Origin: Saprospiraceae bacterium
Lineage (GTDB): Bacteria; Bacteroidota; Bacteroidia; Chitinophagales; Saprospiraceae
Direction: 5' to 3'
Length of the DNA: 64,000 nucleotides
Assembly: GCA_020628645.1 (NCBI GenBank)
Contig: JAHDES010000001.1
Location: forward strand, 230,872 to 294,871
Position numbers and translations under genes: made by a program. The notes under the pieces were generated by a model. That model was not told the DNA's origin. It worked only from the letters and a program-made list of their open reading frames with translations, and did not search any database. Of the stretch, positions 38,242-48,400 are shown piece after piece. Position 1 is the first letter of the stretch. Each line of letters begins with the position of its first letter.

Positions 38242-39578
38242 CGTTTCTTACACTCATCAGCCCTATTTTATTAGGTATTGGAATTCTATTATTATTAGTC
38301 CTTTATTTTAGAATACATGCTTTTCTTGCGTTATTGATTGCAAGTATTGTAGCAGGATTATTGGCTGGTTTGGATGCCGAAAGTATGATTTCAACCATTC
38401 AAAAAGGAATGGGTGGCACTTTAGGTTCAGTTGCTACTGTAGTAGGCTTGGGGGCAATATTCGGGGCAATATTAGAACATTCAGGTGGAGCACAAGCCAT
38501 TTCCAATTATTTGCTGAAAAAATTCGGAACAGAACGCGCTTCTACGGCAATGGTACTGACAGGTTTTATCGTTGCCATTCCCGTTTTTTTTGATGTGGCA
38601 TTTATCATTTTGATCCCTGTGATTTATTCTTTACAACGAAAAACGAAACGCTCGCTTTTATTGTATGCCATTCCCTTACTTTCAGGTTTGGCGATTACAC
38701 ATGCTTTCATTCCTCCAACGCCCGGGCCAGTAGCGGTAGCGGAAGTGATAGGTGCAGATTTGGGTTCGGTTATACTAATCGGGTTTTTAGTAGGAATTCC
38801 AACTGCAATGATCAGTGGTTTATGGTTTGGAAAATACATTGGCAACAAAATCATGTTGCATGCTCCGCCTTTAGTGGAAGCAACAAAAGAAAGCAAAGCT
38901 TTACCCTCTGTAGGGATGATTTTCTCTATTATCGCCTTACCTATTTTATTAATCTTGATGAATACTGCCATAAAATCAGATTTATTAAGCATTGGGAATT
39001 CATCTATAGAACAGGTATTATTATTAATTGGACATCCTTTTTGTGCTTTGATACTTGCCAATGTAATTGCTTGGTATGCGTTGGGCTTAAAACGGGGCTA
39101 TAGCAAAGAAGATTTATTGAAACTTTCCACCAAATCCTTTGCTCCTGCTGGAACGATCATTTTATTAACAGGCGCAGGTGGCGTATTTAAACAAGTATTG
39201 GTAGATACAAAAATTGGAAAAGAACTCGCCACTAGCTTAAATGAGTGGGGTATTCCGATTCTTCTTTTTGCGTTTATCGCAGCTGCATTAGTACGTATCA
39301 TACAAGGTTCAGCGACTGTGGCGATGATTACAGCTGCGGGCTTGGTCGCGCCTTTATTAGTGGGGAGTGAATTAGGGCGTTTAGATTTGGCTTGTATTGT
39401 GATTGCTATCGCTTCTGGTGCATCCATTCTTTCTCATGTGAATGACTCAGGTTTTTGGTTAGTGAGTCAATATTTGGGTATGAATGAACAACAAACCTTC
39501 CGATCATGGACGATGATGACGACCATTTTGGCTTTTACTGGTTTGTGTGGGGCTTTGTTGATAGATATCTTCGTTTGA
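38238..39578 (+). CDS. gntP: Gluconate permease (GntP family)
   Basis: A 446-aa inner-membrane proton symporter of the GntP family. About 12 hydrophobic segments are present; GLGAIFGAILEHSGGA, FDVAFIILIPVIYSL, HAFIPPTPGPVAVAEVIGADLG and the C-terminal SHVNDSGFWLVSQYLG are the family signatures. Its start codon overlaps the stop of the kinase/dehydrogenase gene (ATGA), so the two are translationally coupled. Gluconate is the likely substrate given that enzyme. Confidence 0.92.
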   Translation: MTFLTLISPILLGIGILLLLVLYFRIHAFLALLIASIVAGLLAGLDAESMISTIQKGMGGTLGSVATVVGLGAIFGAILEHSGGAQAISNYLLKKFGTERASTAMVLTGFIVAIPVFFDVAFIILIPVIYSLQRKTKRSLLLYAIPLLSGLAITHAFIPPTPGPVAVAEVIGADLGSVILIGFLVGIPTAMISGLWFGKYIGNKIMLHAPPLVEATKESKALPSVGMIFSIIALPILLILMNTAIKSDLLSIGNSSIEQVLLLIGHPFCALILANVIAWYALGLKRGYSKEDLLKLSTKSFAPAGTIILLTGAGGVFKQVLVDTKIGKELATSLNEWGIPILLFAFIAAALVRIIQGSATVAMITAAGLVAPLLVGSELGRLDLACIVIAIASGASILSHVNDSGFWLVSQYLGMNEQQTFRSWTMMTTILAFTGLCGALLIDIFV

Positions 39579-39633
39579 AAAAATATTACTGTAACAAATA
39601 ATAATTTCAATCGTCTTCCTTGAAAATCTAACC

Positions 39634-41049
39634 ATGAAAGACTTTATACTTGCATTTATTTTTACTGTTCTCTTTTTAAATTTTAGCACTCCTCATAACG
39701 ATCAATTCATACAAAAAGAATATTCCCAAGTAGATGAATTATTAACAGAATTTCTAGCAAAAACCAATCTCCCAGGGCTATCCATATCCGTCAATAAAAG
39801 TGGAACGATTATTTATTCTAAAGGATTTGGCTTTGCCGATGTCCAACAAAAAGAAAAAATGAAGCCCACTCATCAAATTCGGACAGCTTCCGTTGCCAAA
39901 GTCATTACAGCTACCGCCTTGGGGAAACTAGCAACGGATGGAAAACTAGATTTTGATACGCCCTTAAAAAAATACATTTCTTACCTTGAAGAACCATTAG
40001 CCAATTTAACAGTTCGCCAAATCGCAGGTCATACCTCAGGTCTACCCCATCAACCCGATTCTAAATTCAAAAAGAAAAGTTATACTACTGCAAAAGAAAC
40101 CCTACCCTTTTTTGAAGAAAGCAGTTTACTTTTTGAGCCTGATACTCAATATGAATATTCCACGCTTGGATATAATTTACTGGCTTTACTGATTGAAGAA
40201 ATATCTGGAAAAACGTATACGAATTATATGAAAGAGGATATTTTCACTCCTCTAGGAATGATACAAACCTTTCCAGATGATATTTCTACTTCTTCAAATG
40301 AAGATGCACAACTATATTTTTTCAAAAAAGACAAATTGGTTTTAGATAAGAAAGCTGTAAATGGTAGTTATAAATTAGCAGGAGCAGGGTTTAGAAGTAC
40401 TTCGATAGACTTAGCCAAAATGATGAATGCTTATTCCAATGGATTTATAAATGAGAACATTGTTCAAAGCATGTTTACAAGTCATAAGTTAAGAAATGAG
40501 GAATTTACGAATGTTGGTATTGCTTGGCGATTGAATAAAGATATCAACGATAAACCTACTATAGAACATGCAGGAAGTTGGCAAGGTGCAAGAACAGTCA
40601 TTGTTCATTATCCAGAAGATGAGTTAAGTATTTCTATTATGATTAATGCAAAATGCACTCTTTTTATTGAAGAAACCGCACATATTCTTGCTCAATTCTT
40701 TTTAAATGACTCCTCTCCAAAGTCAGATATTAGTAGCATAAATCAAGCTTTAAAAATTACAAATAACACCTCTAGTGGAGCTACTGAAAGCTACAAAGGT
40801 CAATTAACCTTTTCTTCAGATAAGATAGGACGACTTCGTATAGAAACGGAAAAACAATGGCTTCAAGATAATAAAGTTTATCCCTTGCTAAAAGACAACA
40901 ATTACGTGCTATCTACAGAATTTGGTTTATTATATCTGCAAATCAAACAACAGACAGATTTAAATGGAAAATTATTCTTGTATCAAGTAATAAATGACAA
41001 GAATCATATGAATGGAGTGCCCTTACTCAGTTTTACTTCTGATAAATGA
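39634..41049 (+). CDS. Serine hydrolase (beta-lactamase-like, S12)
   Basis: A 471-aa exported protein of the class C beta-lactamase/DD-peptidase superfamily. A hydrophobic signal peptide (1-20) precedes the catalytic domain: SVAK with Ser86 and Lys89, the Tyr-x-Asn motif in STLGYNLL near 184, and HAGSWQG replacing the third KTG motif. The C-terminal about 110 residues are an extra domain as in other Bacteroidota members. True beta-lactam cleavage is unlikely; esterase or peptidase activity is more common in this family. It stands alone and meets nadC tail to tail. Confidence 0.87.
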   Translation: MKDFILAFIFTVLFLNFSTPHNDQFIQKEYSQVDELLTEFLAKTNLPGLSISVNKSGTIIYSKGFGFADVQQKEKMKPTHQIRTASVAKVITATALGKLATDGKLDFDTPLKKYISYLEEPLANLTVRQIAGHTSGLPHQPDSKFKKKSYTTAKETLPFFEESSLLFEPDTQYEYSTLGYNLLALLIEEISGKTYTNYMKEDIFTPLGMIQTFPDDISTSSNEDAQLYFFKKDKLVLDKKAVNGSYKLAGAGFRSTSIDLAKMMNAYSNGFINENIVQSMFTSHKLRNEEFTNVGIAWRLNKDINDKPTIEHAGSWQGARTVIVHYPEDELSISIMINAKCTLFIEETAHILAQFFLNDSSPKSDISSINQALKITNNTSSGATESYKGQLTFSSDKIGRLRIETEKQWLQDNKVYPLLKDNNYVLSTEFGLLYLQIKQQTDLNGKLFLYQVINDKNHMNGVPLLSFTSDK

Positions 41050-41056
41050 AAATAAT

Positions 41057-41929
41057 TTATTCTTCCTTCACCACCTTCAAACTCAAATCCATGCTTTGAG
41101 CAGAATGAGTCAAAGCCCCTACAGAAATAAAATCGACCCCTGTACGCGCAATTTTACGAACCGTATGAATATTCACCCCACCTGAAGCTTCGGTTTCAAA
41201 TTGATCACCAATGATAGCAACGGCTTCTTTTAAAAGCAGCAATTCAAAATTATCGAGCATAATTCGCGTCACCTTACCCTCTCCTACTTCGAGCACTTTA
41301 TATAATTCTACTAAATTACGAACCTCTACGGTAACGCCAAGTGATAAATTATTTTCCTTTTGATAATCCGCTACGCGTTGAATGGCTTGTTGCACACCAC
41401 CACAAGCATCAATATGATTGTCTTTAATCATCACCCAATCGTACAAGCCATCTCGATAATTCGTACAACCACCAATTCGAACAGCCCATTTTTCTAAGAA
41501 GCGAATTAAAGGCGTGGTTTTACGCGTATCTAAAATCTTCACCTCCGTTTCTTCCACCTCAAACATAAAGCGATTACTTAAAGTCGCAATTCCACTCATG
41601 CGCTGCATACTGTTGAGTACCAAACGCTCGGCACGAAGGAGCGCTTGTGCATTGCATTCTACTTCAAAAGCAATATCTCCATAATGAACGGCTGCGCCAT
41701 CTTCTTTAAATACTTCAATAGTAGAGCTAGGATCAACACGTTTAAAGATCGCTTTTGCTAATTCCACTCCTGCTAAAACACAGGCGTCTTTCACTAAAAG
41801 ACGTGCTTTGTTACGAGCTGTGGAAGGAATACAGGCTTGTGAGGTATGATCCCCTTCTCCAACATCTTCTGCGAGTGCCGCATCAATAAATACATTCATT
41901 TCTTCTAGGGTGATCGTTGTTTTTGCCAT
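41057..41929 (-). CDS. nadC: Nicotinate-nucleotide pyrophosphorylase (carboxylating)
   Basis: A 290-aa enzyme that joins quinolinate and PRPP to give nicotinate mononucleotide in NAD synthesis. EDVGEGDHTS near 17-26, LNSMQRMSGIATLS, DTRKTTPLIR near 136, KWAVRIGGCTNYRDGLYDWVMIKDNHI and SGGVNIHTVRKIARTGVDFISVGALTHS are the quinolinate and PRPP sites. Length is normal. nadA and nadB are not nearby. A TACCTTTG -7 box lies at 41983-41990 on the minus strand. Confidence 0.96.
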   Translation of the reverse strand: MAKTTITLEEMNVFIDAALAEDVGEGDHTSQACIPSTARNKARLLVKDACVLAGVELAKAIFKRVDPSSTIEVFKEDGAAVHYGDIAFEVECNAQALLRAERLVLNSMQRMSGIATLSNRFMFEVEETEVKILDTRKTTPLIRFLEKWAVRIGGCTNYRDGLYDWVMIKDNHIDACGGVQQAIQRVADYQKENNLSLGVTVEVRNLVELYKVLEVGEGKVTRIMLDNFELLLLKEAVAIIGDQFETEASGGVNIHTVRKIARTGVDFISVGALTHSAQSMDLSLKVVKEE

Positions 41930-41982
41930 TATGATATATTTATTTAAGTACTTCTGTACTGTGGTAAGTTTAGTTTTCTCGC

Positions 41983-41990
41983 CGCAAAGG
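41983..41990 (-). promoter_or_regulatory. -7 box (TACCTTTG) of nadC
   Basis: An exact TAnnTTTG match on the minus strand, 53 nt before the start codon, with TTGC 21 bp further upstream as a possible -33 element. Confidence 0.5.
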
Positions 41991-42025
41991 TATTATTCTT
42001 ACTAGAATTTAGCAAGTCTAAATAT

Positions 42026-42382
42026 TTATACAAAAGTATAGGCCCAATAAATCAATAGAATTTGTACAGGCAAACGAATCAGCGTAGCCGTAACATGTTT
42101 TCCTTTTTGTCGGGCTTTTTGATGATGATAAAAATTAGCTGGAAAAACGGCAAGCAATAAGGCAATTACTCCAATCGCTGCATAGGATCGAGTGGCTGAA
42201 AATAATAATCCTATTCCCAATACAATTTCGATTACCCCAACAATAATATTCACTACCTCTGGCTTAGGTACCCAAGGTGGTGTGATTTTTAGAAAAAACT
42301 TTGGAATACGAAAATGGCTTACGCCCGCAAAAATATAGAAGGCAGCCATAATATACAATGAAATATCGTAGATAGAAGGCAT
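42026..42382 (-). CDS. DoxX family membrane protein
   Basis: A 118-aa inner-membrane protein with four hydrophobic segments, matching the DoxX/DoxD-like family: ISLYIMAAFYIFAGVSHFRIPKFF at the N-terminus, then a Glu in GVIEIVLGIGLLF and NFYHHQKARQKG before the last helix. The function is unknown; members have been linked to oxidative stress or quinone chemistry. It stands alone upstream of nadC on the same strand with its own gap of about 100 nt. Confidence 0.8.
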   Translation of the reverse strand: MPSIYDISLYIMAAFYIFAGVSHFRIPKFFLKITPPWVPKPEVVNIIVGVIEIVLGIGLLFSATRSYAAIGVIALLLAVFPANFYHHQKARQKGKHVTATLIRLPVQILLIYWAYTFV

Positions 42383-42478
42383 GATGTTAATTTTACAAAC
42401 TATAGTGATTGTAAAAGTACTTATTTTCGATTAAACCAATGAATGGAAAATTAAACTGTTAGAAGAGTCCTTATAAAA

Positions 42479-43582
42479 TTATATAGCGTTACATCTTTCT
42501 TTTAATATACTTTTTAATAATTGTCCTTCTGGGCAAGAAAGCTCTTTACCAAATTTATAGGTGTTATTGCTTGTCGTTATTTTGATTCGATCATCTAGTC
42601 TAGCGGTATAAGTTCTATTTTTTAATCTTTTTCCAATTGACCAATATCGTTTTAGTAAAACTTCTTCTATCAGTTCGATTTTTGTGATAGCATTTAGTTC
42701 AATTTGTTTTGCCCAATAGAGATTGAAGGGTTTTTTAATGATTAATTCTTTTTGTGATAGGATTAGTTTTTCATGTCCAAATATTAGATACAACAACCAA
42801 AGAAAAGATAATATTGATGCCCCTAATGAGAAACATAAAGCAATTACAGCACTATTCGAATCGTCCATATTTTGAAAATAATTTTGGAAAGCCAATATCG
42901 TAGCTATAATCCATATAGTCGCGATTGCTAGTATAGCAATAATCAGCATAAAATCTTTTTTCGGACTGTATTTAATGATACATTTTGAGTTGGTCTGTGA
43001 TAATTGAATCCTGTTGAATTTTGTCTGTTCAATATCAATTAATTGGTTAGAATGTTCCGTCCTTTTTTCAATTTCGCTCATTAAATCTTTTGCATCTAAA
43101 TCGCTAAGAAAATTCCCTAGAAATATGCTTTCATCTGCTACATCGAAAGCGACTCTACCCCCAAATTTAGGCCCATAGATCGCTTTTGTAGCAAGAATAT
43201 CTATATTTTCAAATTGTTCATAATTCGGAGGATTTACTAATCGAAGATTTCGTATTGCTGAAAGCGTGTATTGTTCATCTTTACACCCAAGTGAAAACCT
43301 TCTTCGTATTGTCAAAACATCTTCATTGATTTTGATAGTCTCTTTTCCAAAATTAATCCAAATAAAAACTTTAAACATCGAAAACAAGCCTATTATACCA
43401 AACAATCCAAAGCAAAAGAGCATAAGGATAGGCAATGACATTTCACTACTCATTACACCTACAACAAATACAGCTAAAAAAATCAATAGTAGTATTACCA
43501 CTGAAAGTAGTGGAAATAAAGTCCGTACTGTAAAAAAGAAACTTCTTTGAGGTGTAACTTCTAATTCGAAATTATCCATCAA
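42479..43582 (-). CDS. Membrane protein with internally duplicated PH-like module
   Basis: A 367-aa membrane protein without a named family. It is built of two similar halves, each with two membrane helices followed by a beta-rich segment like bacterial PH domains: residues about 15-180 (FGKETIKINEDVLTIRRR, then LSAIRNLRLV) and 205-365 (FGHEKLILSQKELIIKKP, then LNAITKIELI). The halves share the order of residues but differ greatly, so the duplication is old. No signal peptide is present. It lies upstream of DoxX on the minus strand and downstream of a HAD phosphatase and its terminator. Confidence 0.68.
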   Translation of the reverse strand: MMDNFELEVTPQRSFFFTVRTLFPLLSVVILLLIFLAVFVVGVMSSEMSLPILMLFCFGLFGIIGLFSMFKVFIWINFGKETIKINEDVLTIRRRFSLGCKDEQYTLSAIRNLRLVNPPNYEQFENIDILATKAIYGPKFGGRVAFDVADESIFLGNFLSDLDAKDLMSEIEKRTEHSNQLIDIEQTKFNRIQLSQTNSKCIIKYSPKKDFMLIIAILAIATIWIIATILAFQNYFQNMDDSNSAVIALCFSLGASILSFLWLLYLIFGHEKLILSQKELIIKKPFNLYWAKQIELNAITKIELIEEVLLKRYWSIGKRLKNRTYTARLDDRIKITTSNNTYKFGKELSCPEGQLLKSILKERCNAI

Positions 43583-43608
43583 TATGTATATTTATTTACA
43601 ACAACAAA

Positions 43609-43640
43609 AGGGCAAACACGCTGAATCACGTATTTGCCCT
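43609..43640 (-). terminator. Terminator behind the HAD phosphatase gene
   Basis: AGGGCAAACACG (43609-43620) pairs with CGTATTTGCCCT (43629-43640) with one mismatch; on the minus strand a T-rich tail follows. Confidence 0.7.
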
Positions 43641-43667
43641 GTCGATTATTTTGAAAAGTATCTTGTC

Positions 43668-44096
43668 TTATGACTTAAATACTTCGATTTCTTTCGTTTT
43701 AACAACAAGATCAGTAAACTTCCCTTTGAACCGAGTGGCTTTAACAATGTGATTATCAATCCAATGATAGTTTCCTCCACGAGGTTTACCAAAAAGAATA
43801 CCATGATACAAGAACCCGTGTTTTTTCAACCAAGCTTCAGTCACTTCACGATGTTCTTCTGTACGAGAAGTAAAAAAGGTGATGATATGACCTTCTTCAT
43901 ACCATTTATTCAACATCTGAAGGGCATCTGGATAAGGAAGACAAGTTGCCATACGCTCAGGCTCTTCATTTGGAATATCATCGCAAATGGTTCCGTCAAT
44001 ATCAATAAGAAAATTCTTGACATCTTCTGGCAAAGTAGGGCTTAACATCTCCCCTTTTGCATTAAAAATTTCGTTTAATTGGTGTTTATTACTCAT
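43668..44096 (-). CDS. HAD superfamily phosphatase
   Basis: A 142-aa small HAD-type hydrolase. Motif I is DIDGTICDD (about 33-41), motif II is the Thr/Ser in ITFFTSRTEEHRE, motif III is likely Lys104 or a near residue in FGKPRGGNYHWIDNH, where IDNH gives the final Asp. It lacks a cap domain, as do sugar- or lipid-phosphate phosphatases of this size. It is similar to a group often annotated in Bacteroidota as a phosphoheptose-related protein, but the substrate cannot be read. A TACCTTTG box lies 39 nt upstream. Confidence 0.83.
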   Translation of the reverse strand: MSNKHQLNEIFNAKGEMLSPTLPEDVKNFLIDIDGTICDDIPNEEPERMATCLPYPDALQMLNKWYEEGHIITFFTSRTEEHREVTEAWLKKHGFLYHGILFGKPRGGNYHWIDNHIVKATRFKGKFTDLVVKTKEIEVFKS

Positions 44097-44135
44097 TTAT
44101 ATAATTTTAATCCGTCGCTATTTAAAAAAACTTCG

Positions 44136-44143
44136 CAAAGGTA
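44136..44143 (-). promoter_or_regulatory. -7 box (TACCTTTG) of the HAD gene
   Basis: An exact TAnnTTTG match on the minus strand, 39 nt before the start codon of the HAD phosphatase gene. Confidence 0.45.
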
Positions 44144-44329
44144 GAACTATTCTATCACAAAGACCACTTATTAACAATTACTTAATTTTAAAAAAGACAA
44201 TTAATAAAAGCGACTTTACTTATAGCATTCATCCTTGCTATAAATTACAATGATTATACCATAAAATGGTTCAAAGAAAGTTGGTTAAGGTATATAAAAG
44301 ATTGGTTGGTAAAACAAAGATACAATTTA

Positions 44330-45226
44330 TTATTCCTTTATGGATGAAAATTGCACATAATCCGCAGGATTTAGGGTGCGACCATTATGCCATAACTCAA
44401 AATGAAGATGTGGCCCACTCGATAAAGTTCCTGAATTTCCAATTATTGCTACAGCTTCTCCAGAACGAACATAATCACCTGTCTTCTTCAATAAAATAGA
44501 ATTATGTTTATAAAAAGAAATTAGATTATTACTATGTTGTATCGCAATCGTATTACCAGTTTCTAGTGTTTGATTGGAAAGTATGACAAAACCATCCATG
44601 ATACTTTTTATAGGTGTATTTTTAGGAGCCATTACATCCACACCATAGTGCTTTTGATCAGGTTTATATCCTTCACTAATTGTTCCATCTACTGGAGGAA
44701 AAAAGTGCATTTGATCTAGTGAAAGAATTCGAGGAGCAACATTCACCCCTGCAATACGATCTTCTGCTGCTAATTTATCCATTGCTAATTCTTGTCGTAA
44801 TGCTTCATCCTCTTCTATTCGTTCTACATCTAGTATCGTATCTGGAGTTTCGACAATATAAGTATTGATAGAGTCTTCTGTTTCAACCTGACCTACTAAT
44901 ATTTTTCGAAAATTGTCTGTATATAATTTTTGACTAGCTAATTGTTGTTCCATTTCTTCTATCTGTTGGTGCAATAGATAAACCTGCTTATGCTCTAAAG
45001 CAGTTTTGTAGCCCGGCATTAATTTTTTTAAAGGAGTATAACTAAACAAAAGAACTGTTAGTACTACTGTACATAAAATAGCTGCACCTATTGTCAACAA
45101 AAGAGACATAAGATTTAATCGATAAGAACCTACCTCTTCAAAAGTTTCATCATGCATTACAACAAGTCGATAAATTTGCCGTAATTTTTCAATTGCCTTT
45201 GGTTGTTCTTTATTTTCGTAGTCCAT
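44330..45226 (-). CDS. M23 family metallopeptidase, membrane-anchored
   Basis: A 298-aa peptidoglycan endopeptidase of the lysostaphin-like M23 family. A short cytoplasmic N-terminus precedes one membrane helix (about 48-67), then a coiled coil (80-110) and the zinc domain: HYGVDVMAPKN with the first His and Asp, and HLHFELWHNGRTLNPADYV carrying the catalytic and last ligand His. It probably acts in the periplasm in cell elongation or division. It is divergent from the SprE/PorW-like gene across 231 nt. Confidence 0.9.
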   Translation of the reverse strand: MDYENKEQPKAIEKLRQIYRLVVMHDETFEEVGSYRLNLMSLLLTIGAAILCTVVLTVLLFSYTPLKKLMPGYKTALEHKQVYLLHQQIEEMEQQLASQKLYTDNFRKILVGQVETEDSINTYIVETPDTILDVERIEEDEALRQELAMDKLAAEDRIAGVNVAPRILSLDQMHFFPPVDGTISEGYKPDQKHYGVDVMAPKNTPIKSIMDGFVILSNQTLETGNTIAIQHSNNLISFYKHNSILLKKTGDYVRSGEAVAIIGNSGTLSSGPHLHFELWHNGRTLNPADYVQFSSIKE

Positions 45227-45457
45227 TATGTCAAAGTTTACCTAAAATAAAATAAATTTGTACGCTTTATAGTTACAATTTAGCATAGAAAGTTGATATG
45301 AGTAAAATGGAGTAGTTAATTTTTTTCTTGTAACAAATAACCTTTACTCATAGTATATTATCTTATGGCTTTGGGATTTTTTTTCGTTAAATGAAATTTG
45401 GTGAATAACACTTTTCTTAATTCCAACGCTTTTTGATTATTGTTTAGTTTTTAACAA

Positions 45458-48400
45458 ATGATGAAAAAAATAAACATAGCACTGCTGGCTTTTTTAATTC
45501 TTATAGTTTCCTCTTGTGTTACTCAAAAAAAGAAAGGAGAACTTACCGCCTTACAGCGACTCTATCATAATACAACGGCTGAGTATAATGGGTATTTTAA
45601 TGCAAATGTACTATTAACTGAGAGCATTGCCAACTTAAATGGTCAACAACGGGATAATTACACCAAAATATTACCTGTTTATGAGTATGTCGCTGCTGAA
45701 GATACTAAAAGTGTGGGGCCTGATTTGGATAAAGCCATCGAAAAAGTTTCCATTGTTATATCCTTACATAGAGAAAGCGATTGGACCGATGATTGCTATC
45801 ACCTCATTGGTAAATCTCAATTTGTAAAAAAAGATTATGAATCCGCTGAGGAAACCTATGAATACATCATGGAAGAGTTCAATCCTCGTGCCTTAGCTAA
45901 GAAAAAAGAAAAAGCAGCTAAAAAACGTGGTGCCAGCAAGAAGAAAAAAGTCAAGAAAAAAGATAAAAAAGTAAAAAAGAAAAAAGGAAGTGCCAATAAA
46001 AAGAAAAAAAGTGGTGGTAGCAAAAGCGCAGATGCCCAACGAAAAGAACGTGAAAAAGAACGTGCTGCCTACAATAAAGCCGTAAAAAAAGCACGTAAAA
46101 AAGGACTGCCCGCTCCAAAACGTCCTTCTTCTACGACTAAGCCTAAGACTGAAATAGCCGACAATACAAAACCTGAAACGCCTAAACCCGAAGAAGAAAA
46201 ACCTAAAAAAGACGATAAGAAAAAGAAAGATGATGATATCATCTCTTTTGAATATGATGAAGATGGCTCACTTTTCACTCAACCACCTGCTTTTCAAGAA
46301 GCCCAACTCTGGTTAGCCCGTACTTATACGGAGCGTGAAAAATATGACCAAGCGCAAGCCATCCTCATAAAACTAGACGATGACTCTAAAACCCTTAAAG
46401 AGGTACGTACTCAATTATATCCTGCTTACGCTCATTTTTATATGAAGCAGAAGCGATATGAAAAAGCAATCCCTCTTTTAGAAAAAGCAATTGAAATAGC
46501 CGATAAACGCCAAGACAAAGCGCGTTATGCTTATATTTTAGCACAGATTTATCAAGAAGCCAATCAATCAAGTGAAGCCTTTGCTAATTTTAATCGTGCT
46601 ATGAAATTTAGTAATGATTATGAAATGGAGTTTAGTGCTCGATTGAGTATGGCTCAAAATAGTTATCAATCAGGACAATCTAATCCAGAACAGATTACAA
46701 AGGATCTAGAAAAATTCCTCAAAGATTCTAAAAATGAGGAATATAAAGACCAAATCTATTATACGCTTGCCAATGTAGCTTTAGATGCAAAAGATCGTCC
46801 TGCTGCTATTGATTATCTACAAAAATCACTTCAATATAATCAAGGTAATATTGCGCAAAAAGCAGAATCCTATTATACGCTTGCTCAGCTTTACTTTGAA
46901 GAAGATGCTTTTGTAGAAGCAAAAAATTATTATGATAGTACCTTACAAGTTTTAACCGTCAAAGATGAACGATACGATGAGGTGAATCGTTTTAGTTCAA
47001 ATTTGACAGATATCGCTGCTAATATCCAAATAATTAAACTTCAAGATAGCCTTTTAATGATTAGCCAACTAGACGATAAGGCTCGAAGAAAACTGGCTAA
47101 AAAATTAAAAGATGATGATGATCGTCAAAAAGAATTAGCTGCACAATCCAAAACCAATCCTGGTTTTAATAAAACAGGAGGTGGAGCAGCTAGAACTAAT
47201 CCTGGCACACTTACGCGTTCGGGTTCTTCACGAACCAATTTGGGGCGTACAGCACCTTCTACCTTTTTTGCTTATAATGAAAAAGATCTAAAACGGAACA
47301 TACGTGACTTTGAACGTACTTGGGGAAATCGTACACTAGCAGATAATTGGCGTCGTAGCGCAACCCAAACACTTACCGCCATAGATGTTGCTTCTAATGA
47401 TAACCTTTCCGAGGATAATGATTTGAGTGATACACAAATAGATGAAATATTTAAAGATGTGCCTCAAACAGAAGAAGAACTAGTAGAAGCAAGACGATTA
47501 ATTGAAGATGCCATGATGGAATTGGGTCGATTGTATCGTGAACGTTTGCAAAAAGATGATAAAACGGTAGAAGTTTTAGAAGATCAATTATTAGTTCGTT
47601 TTCCAAAAACAAAACATCAGCTTGATGCTTGGTATTATTTGTATGTTTCTCACAATACACTTAATAATAATGTAAAAGCACAAGAATATTTTGATAAAAT
47701 CGTCAATAAATACCCTACCTCTACTTATGCTCGAGTATTAAAAGATCCAAATTTCGTAGCAGAAACTTTAGCAGAAGAGAAAAAATTAGATGATTATTAT
47801 AAAGCAACCTATGTTGAATTCACCAATGGTAAGTTCCAATCTGCATATGATAGAAGTAACAAAGCAGACGAACTTTTTGGTAAAAAAAATACGCTAAAAC
47901 CTAAATTTGCACTTTTGATGGCCATTTGTACAGGTAATATTAGTGGAAAAGAAGAATATGTGGATGCCCTCAAAGATGTTGTAGCAAAATATCCCAATAC
48001 ACCAGAACAAACTCGTGCTAAAGAAATTCTACGTTTATTAGGCGGAAAAGGTGCTCAACCAAGTGCTGATGATGACCCTAATGCCGCTAAGAAATTTAAA
48101 GTAGAACATGATAATATACACTATATTTTAGTTGTAATAAATGATGTAGGGGGCAATAAAATTGGAGATGCTAAAAACATGATTGCTGATTTCAATCGCC
48201 TCAATAATAAACTAGATAAACTTCGTATTTCAAATATTTATTTGGGCACTGATACAGATCGACCTATTATGGTGATTCGTAAATTTACCAATAAAGATAA
48301 AGCAATGGTTTATCAAAAGTCTGCATTGTCAGATGATAAATATGTGCCAGAAGGAATGTCTTTTAACATTTACGCTATTACCCAAAACAACTATCGTCAA

